Source: Pseudaquidulcibacter sp041917055 (GTDB lineage: Bacteria; Pseudomonadota; Alphaproteobacteria; Caulobacterales; Aquidulcibacteraceae). Taken from it: a stretch of DNA of 64,000 nt. Location of the stretch: positions 62,001-126,000 of the forward strand of contig JAYRYJ010000004.1 of NCBI GenBank assembly GCA_041917055.1, in the 5' to 3' direction. The position numbers and the translations under genes were made by a program. How positions within the stretch are numbered: position 1 is the stretch's first letter; every line of letters begins with the position of its first letter. Below, one piece after another: positions 60,282 through 64,000 of the stretch. Below the pieces are notes generated by a model, which worked only from the letters and a program-made list of their open reading frames with translations, did no database searches and had not been told where the DNA came from.

Positions 60282-61492
60282 CTTTTGACATCGCCCAAAT
60301 CCGTGCCCAATTCCCGATTTTAGGCCGCGAAATAAACGGCAAGCCATTGGTTTATCTCGATAGTGCCGCAAGCGCGCAAAAGCCGGAATGCGTTATTAAT
60401 GCCATGAGTGATTTTATGCGCGCTTCATACGCTAATGTGCATCGTGGTATTCATACTTTATCAAATGAGGCGACCGCTGCCTATGAAGCCTCGCGCGCCA
60501 AGGTCGCCAAATTCATTGGTGCGAATGACAATGAAATAGTTTTCACCAAAGGCGCGACCGAAGCAATTAATTTGGTTGCATATTCGTTTGGTGAGACCTT
60601 GAGTGCGGGTGATGAGATTATCATTACCGAACTTGAACACCACGCAAATATTGTTCCTTGGTATATGTTGGCAAAGCGGAAAGGGCTTAAACTGAACTTT
60701 GCTAATATAAACGAAGATGGCAGCTTAGATCTATCGCATTTTAAAAGCCTGTTAAGTGCAAAGACAAAAATGGTGGCAATTGCTCATATTTCCAATGTCT
60801 TGGGAACAAGACTTGAGATTGAAGAAATCACGCAATTGGCACATGCGCAGGGCGCAAAAGTTCTTATTGATGGTTCGCAAGGCATTGTTCATGAAAAAGT
60901 GGATGTAAAGGCCATTGATTGTGATTTTTATGTGTTTTCGTCGCATAAATTATACGGCCCATCTGGGATTGGTGTTCTTTACGGTAAAGCCGATATTTTG
61001 AACGAATTGCCACCGTTTTTGGGCGGCGGCGAAATGATCGAGCACGTTTCGAAATCCGAAATCACTTTTAACGAAGCACCCTTCAGATTTGAAGCCGGAA
61101 CGCCCCCGATTACCGAAGCGGTCGGCCTTAATGTGGCGTTAAATTTTATGAATTCAATTGACCGCGAGGCGGCATATGCCCATGAAAAGAGACTTTATGA
61201 AATCGCACAAGAAGAAATCCGCAAACGCAATAATCTGCGCATAATCGGTGAGGCGCGGGGCAAAGCCCCTATTTTAACCTTCGCCATTGATGGCATTCAT
61301 CCGCACGATATTTCACAAATATTGGACAAATATGGTGTTGCAATTCGCGCTGGGCACCATTGTGCACAACCATTAATGCAAAGATTCGGTGTTGCCGCCA
61401 CGGCACGCGCCAGTTTTGGGATATATAATACAGAAAACGAAATCGACATTTTCCTTCACGCTCTTGATAAAGCAATTCAATTACTTAGATAA
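60278..61492 (+). CDS. sufS: Cysteine desulfurase SufS
   Basis: A group II cysteine desulfurase, 404 aa, supplying sulfur to SufBCD. The PLP lysine is Lys224 (FSSHKLYGPSGIG) and the catalytic Cys362 lies in RAGHHCAQPLM. No sufE or sufU gene was seen in the operon. It is followed 4 nt later by sufT. Confidence 0.96.
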   Translation: MTFDIAQIRAQFPILGREINGKPLVYLDSAASAQKPECVINAMSDFMRASYANVHRGIHTLSNEATAAYEASRAKVAKFIGANDNEIVFTKGATEAINLVAYSFGETLSAGDEIIITELEHHANIVPWYMLAKRKGLKLNFANINEDGSLDLSHFKSLLSAKTKMVAIAHISNVLGTRLEIEEITQLAHAQGAKVLIDGSQGIVHEKVDVKAIDCDFYVFSSHKLYGPSGIGVLYGKADILNELPPFLGGGEMIEHVSKSEITFNEAPFRFEAGTPPITEAVGLNVALNFMNSIDREAAYAHEKRLYEIAQEEIRKRNNLRIIGEARGKAPILTFAIDGIHPHDISQILDKYGVAIRAGHHCAQPLMQRFGVAATARASFGIYNTENEIDIFLHALDKAIQLLR

Positions 61493-61496
61493 AAAC

Positions 61497-61835
61497 ATGA
61501 CCTTAGAAAGCACCGCCCTTAATTCAGAACAAGAACGCATCGGCAATGATTTAATCGCGGCGTTTAAGACCGTGCACGACCCGGAAATTCCCGTCGATGT
61601 CTATGAATTGGGGCTTATTTATAAAGTCGATTTGAATGATGAGGGTCATGTTGATATTACAATGACTTTAACCGCCCCCGCGTGCCCCGCAGCAGAAATT
61701 ATCCCTGCTGAAATCGAACAGGCAGCATTGACTGTTGAGGGCGTAAAATCCGCCAAAGCAATAATAACTTTTGACCCGCCATGGACTAAAGACAATATGT
61801 CCGACGAGGCGCGTCTTATTTTGAATATGTTTTAA
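61497..61835 (+). CDS. sufT: Fe-S maturation factor SufT (DUF59/MIP18 family)
   Basis: A 112-aa MIP18-family protein involved in Fe-S cluster maturation. The motif DPEIPVDVYELGLIY is at about 28-42, with TAPACPAAE following. The ATG at 61497 gives the standard domain; a longer in-frame start at 61389 lies within sufS and is rejected. One base separates its stop from the next ATG. Confidence 0.9.
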   Translation: MTLESTALNSEQERIGNDLIAAFKTVHDPEIPVDVYELGLIYKVDLNDEGHVDITMTLTAPACPAAEIIPAEIEQAALTVEGVKSAKAIITFDPPWTKDNMSDEARLILNMF

Positions 61836-61836
61836 T

Positions 61837-62193
61837 ATGGCTAGAGAGCGACCGAAAATTGTTACTTTAAGCGATGCGGCAGCACTTCGCATTAAAGAAA
61901 TTATGGCCAAATCGGAAATGCCATATTTGCGTGTTGGTGTAAAAAATGGCGGTTGTGCCGGTATGGAATATGTGCTGGAATATTGCGATATTCGCGACGC
62001 ATTGGACGAATTGGTGACGGATAAAGACGTCTCAATCCTCATTGCCGCAAATGCCGTATTATTTCTTATTGGAACGCAAATTGATGTCGAAACCAATAAG
62101 TTTCATTCGAAATTTGTGTTTCGGAATCCAAATCAAACTGATGCATGTGGTTGCGGGGAAAGTGTGACGATTATTCCTGCAAAAGCGGTGTGA
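61837..62193 (+). CDS. sufA: A-type Fe-S carrier SufA/IscA
   Basis: A HesB/IscA-family carrier protein, 118 aa, that passes clusters to target proteins. The three ligands are Cys40 (GGCAGMEY) and Cys104 and Cys106 (ACGCGES). It is the last gene of the suf operon and is convergent with the proteinase gene, 6 nt away. Confidence 0.92.
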   Translation: MARERPKIVTLSDAAALRIKEIMAKSEMPYLRVGVKNGGCAGMEYVLEYCDIRDALDELVTDKDVSILIAANAVLFLIGTQIDVETNKFHSKFVFRNPNQTDACGCGESVTIIPAKAV

Positions 62194-62199
62194 AAACTC

Positions 62200-63144
62200 C
62201 TAGACTTGAGCAACCTTTATGTAATGCATACCCAAATGATTTTCCACAATTTTCACGATCCCCGTCAAATTGAATGTGTGCATATAGCAGTGATGCAAAG
62301 TCAGAACTAGATCTTGAAGCGTTTGGTCTTCTTCTATTGGGGTAATTTTTAATTGTATTTCTTTACAGCGGTTGATCCCCAAATGGGTGTTATGTGCCTT
62401 TCCTGTGGCATTTGTAAAGATTTCGGTGATACTTTCGACACGTGCATCCTGTTCTTCCAAATCTAACTCTGAAAACATATTGTTTCTAAGGGATTTTGAA
62501 AAATATTCTTTGGAGTCATGTAGAGCTTGTTTGCACCTTTCAATAAATGATGGGTAAACTTGAGAAAGAATCGGGTTCCAAAATAAGCTCAAGTTCGGAT
62601 TTTCGATTATTTCTTGCCGAGCTTTATTTATCTCGTTTAGCATGTTTGCGGCGGCAATCCTACCAAATTGCGGGTCAACAGGGCCCAAACTGGATTGGTT
62701 TCCCATCACAATTTCTTTGCAAGAACAAGCAATCATTGTGCCGGCAGACATAGAAATTTGAGGCACTATTGCGCGTATATTATTACCAAATTTACTTCTT
62801 AAATATTCGATTAATGCGATAGTTGCGTGAATATCCCCGCCCGGAGTGTGAAGGACAATATCCAAACCTGAGTCCCATTCCAAGCCATTCATGCATAACA
62901 TAAACGCATTTGTATCTTCGTCATTTATCATAACCAAGTCATTATTCGGCTTAGTCAAAAATCCTGAATAATAGCAAATCGTATTTCGCTTAGTGTATTT
63001 TTTTAATCGCTCAAAATATTTGTTTCGCACTTTCTGAAGTGCTTGCGTATTTGCGAACTCACCCAACCCGTCATTTTCGTGGTCTCTTTTGAAAATTACC
63101 AGTTCTTTAGCAATTTCACGTAAAATTTTATCCCAATTTGGCAT
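62200..63144 (-). CDS. SDH-family Clp-fold serine proteinase
   Basis: A 314-aa protein of the serine dehydrogenase proteinase (SDH) family with a ClpP/crotonase fold. Visible motifs are the oxyanion-type HTPGG (99-103), nucleophile Ser133 in SMSAGTMIACS and SLGPVDPQFG (152-161). No signal peptide or membrane helix was seen, so it is probably cytoplasmic, unlike SppA. The C-terminal 100 residues are helical and unassigned. Its start overlaps the upstream small gene by 17 bp. Confidence 0.8.
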   Translation of the reverse strand: MPNWDKILREIAKELVIFKRDHENDGLGEFANTQALQKVRNKYFERLKKYTKRNTICYYSGFLTKPNNDLVMINDEDTNAFMLCMNGLEWDSGLDIVLHTPGGDIHATIALIEYLRSKFGNNIRAIVPQISMSAGTMIACSCKEIVMGNQSSLGPVDPQFGRIAAANMLNEINKARQEIIENPNLSLFWNPILSQVYPSFIERCKQALHDSKEYFSKSLRNNMFSELDLEEQDARVESITEIFTNATGKAHNTHLGINRCKEIQLKITPIEEDQTLQDLVLTLHHCYMHTFNLTGIVKIVENHLGMHYIKVAQV

Positions 63145-63316
63145 TTGCGAATACTTTAGCTTCGTACTCTAATAAATCAATACCGTTTGTAGTGTAACTT
63201 GGAATAAACTCAAACTCAGTTGGCGAGTTGAATACCCTATTTAAGAGACGTTCTTCCGAATTCAACTTTTGAAGCAACAATAAAGTTGTGGTGCTCAAAT
63301 TTAACTGCTTTTCCAT
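63128..63316 (-). CDS. Small protein coupled to the SDH-family proteinase
   Basis: A 62-aa hydrophilic protein with an N-terminal helix (LSTTTLLLLQKLNSEERLLN) and no recognised family. AGAGGAAA at ideal spacing supports the ATG at 63316 over an upstream in-frame start at 63364. Its stop overlaps the proteinase start, so the two are translationally coupled and may act together. Confidence 0.6.
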   Translation of the reverse strand: MEKQLNLSTTTLLLLQKLNSEERLLNRVFNSPTEFEFIPSYTTNGIDLLEYEAKVFANAKLG

Positions 63317-63415
63317 TAATTTCCTCTTTTGTGCCAATTGGCGCGAAAATCGCGGTATTGTCAAGTTAAATTGAAGAAATACATCCGATTTTTAACGCAT
63401 GGATAGTGTTTAAAC

Positions 63416-64000
63416 CTAATATGTTAATTCAGATGCATACTCTTCAAAGGCCGCCATTGCCGTACGATAAGGATAAGGGCCATAGGAAACGCGCGAAACA
63501 CCCGCGGATTTAGCCATGATTAGATTAAAATCTTTTGGACCACCCATAATATTGATAGGCAGTTTGGCTGTTTTAACCAATTTGGCGATAAAATCCCAAT
63601 CATAAAGCATTGGGACGAAAATCCCGCTGGCACCGGCTTTTTTATAGGCTTTGGCTCGCTCAAGAGTTTCCTCTTGTAGTTCCGATTGGGATTTTGCGCC
63701 TGGTGATAGAAAGCAATCAATGCGGGCGTTTATAAAGAAATGATTCATCTTGCGTGCACATACCGTTCGCGCAGCCGCTATGCGATCCGAGGCGATTCTT
63801 AAGTCGAACATTTTTCCTTCATCATGGTCGGTATCTTCAAGATTACATCCAACAATGCCAATATCGATTAGTTTATTGAAGTTGGCGCTCAATTGTTCGT
63901 TAGTTGTCGCAAAACCTGATTCAAAATCTATCGATATAGGAAGCTCGGTGCTTAGAACCAATTTTCTGGCCAATTCAAAAATGATATCAACTGGCATATT
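63416..64000 (-). CDS. Isocitrate lyase / PEP mutase family protein (5' end cut by window)
   Basis: The C-terminal about 195 residues of a PEP-mutase/isocitrate-lyase superfamily barrel. Visible features are SIDFESGF (metal-site acidic strand), GCNLEDTDHDEG, FFINARIDCF and MGGPKDFNL. The usual N-terminal part (about 60 residues, with the PNPWDAGSA-like motif) lies beyond position 64000, so the apparent Met at 63997 is internal. The substrate cannot be assigned; many homologues act on 2-methylisocitrate or phosphonates, or are uncharacterised. Confidence 0.8.
   Translation of the reverse strand, partial: NMPVDIIFELARKLVLSTELPISIDFESGFATTNEQLSANFNKLIDIGIVGCNLEDTDHDEGKMFDLRIASDRIAAARTVCARKMNHFFINARIDCFLSPGAKSQSELQEETLERAKAYKKAGASGIFVPMLYDWDFIAKLVKTAKLPINIMGGPKDFNLIMAKSAGVSRVSYGPYPYRTAMAAFEEYASELTY

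Overview
The window is a gene-dense, colinear stretch of an alphaproteobacterial chromosome. This is shown by clpP-clpX-lon after tig, a 14-subunit nuo operon with separate nuoC and nuoD, a pyruvate dehydrogenase E1-beta carrying its own lipoyl domain, a ubiquinol-cytochrome c chaperone beside bamE, sdhE beside mfd, and an iscR-led suf operon next to an alpha/beta hydrolase. Base composition looks A+T-leaning (mid-40s % GC judged by eye, not computed). A low-GC member of the Caulobacterales/Hyphomonadaceae-like lineages would fit, but the genus is not resolved. No rRNA, insertion sequence, CRISPR array, phage structural gene or replication origin was seen.

Layout: 31-6156 protein quality control (tig, clpP, clpX, lon, with a sigma32-like promoter before lon). 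6239-9055 a sterol-desaturase-family gene, tRNA-Val, tRNA-Asp with a partial duplication of its 3' end and terminator, and a lone O-antigen-ligase-like gene. 9282-25367 nuoA-N plus birA, with three non-subunit genes embedded (SnoaL-like, GFA family, and a 62-aa CxxC membrane protein). 25496-33678 envelope and housekeeping genes: a lipoprotein, bamE, a cytochrome bc1 chaperone, a SleB-type hydrolase, sdhE, a TipAS-type MerR regulator, mfd and an unknown membrane protein. 33868-35195 tRNA-Leu, phhA and hspQ. 35309-40621 rlmE, then guaB, an rsmB-like gene, guaA and a zinc-ribbon gene. 40801-42663 four tandem small secreted four-cysteine proteins. 42834-51503 eno, ftsB, pdhA, pdhB and pdhC, interrupted by two opposite-strand paralogues and one secreted repeat protein. 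51685-53369 fabD-fabG. 53374-54912 an exported methyltransferase-like lipoprotein and a hydrolase. 55025-62193 iscR and the suf operon. 62200-64000 a Clp-fold serine proteinase with a small upstream partner, and the end of a PEP-mutase-family gene cut by the window edge.

Most of the window is core metabolism: respiration (Nuo, SdhE and bc1 assembly), iron-sulfur cluster supply for those enzymes (Suf), acetyl-CoA production and fatty-acid initiation (Pdh, FabD, FabG), and purine synthesis (GuaA, GuaB). The novelty lies in the accessory insertions. The best candidates are the four-cysteine secreted family at 40801-42663, the two-gene paralogous family at 44504-46637 (each apparently with two BamE-like repeats), and the exported protein at 47946-48896, whose two repeats carry cysteine pairs at identical spacing. 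These three sit within about 8 kb of one another around eno and pdhA.
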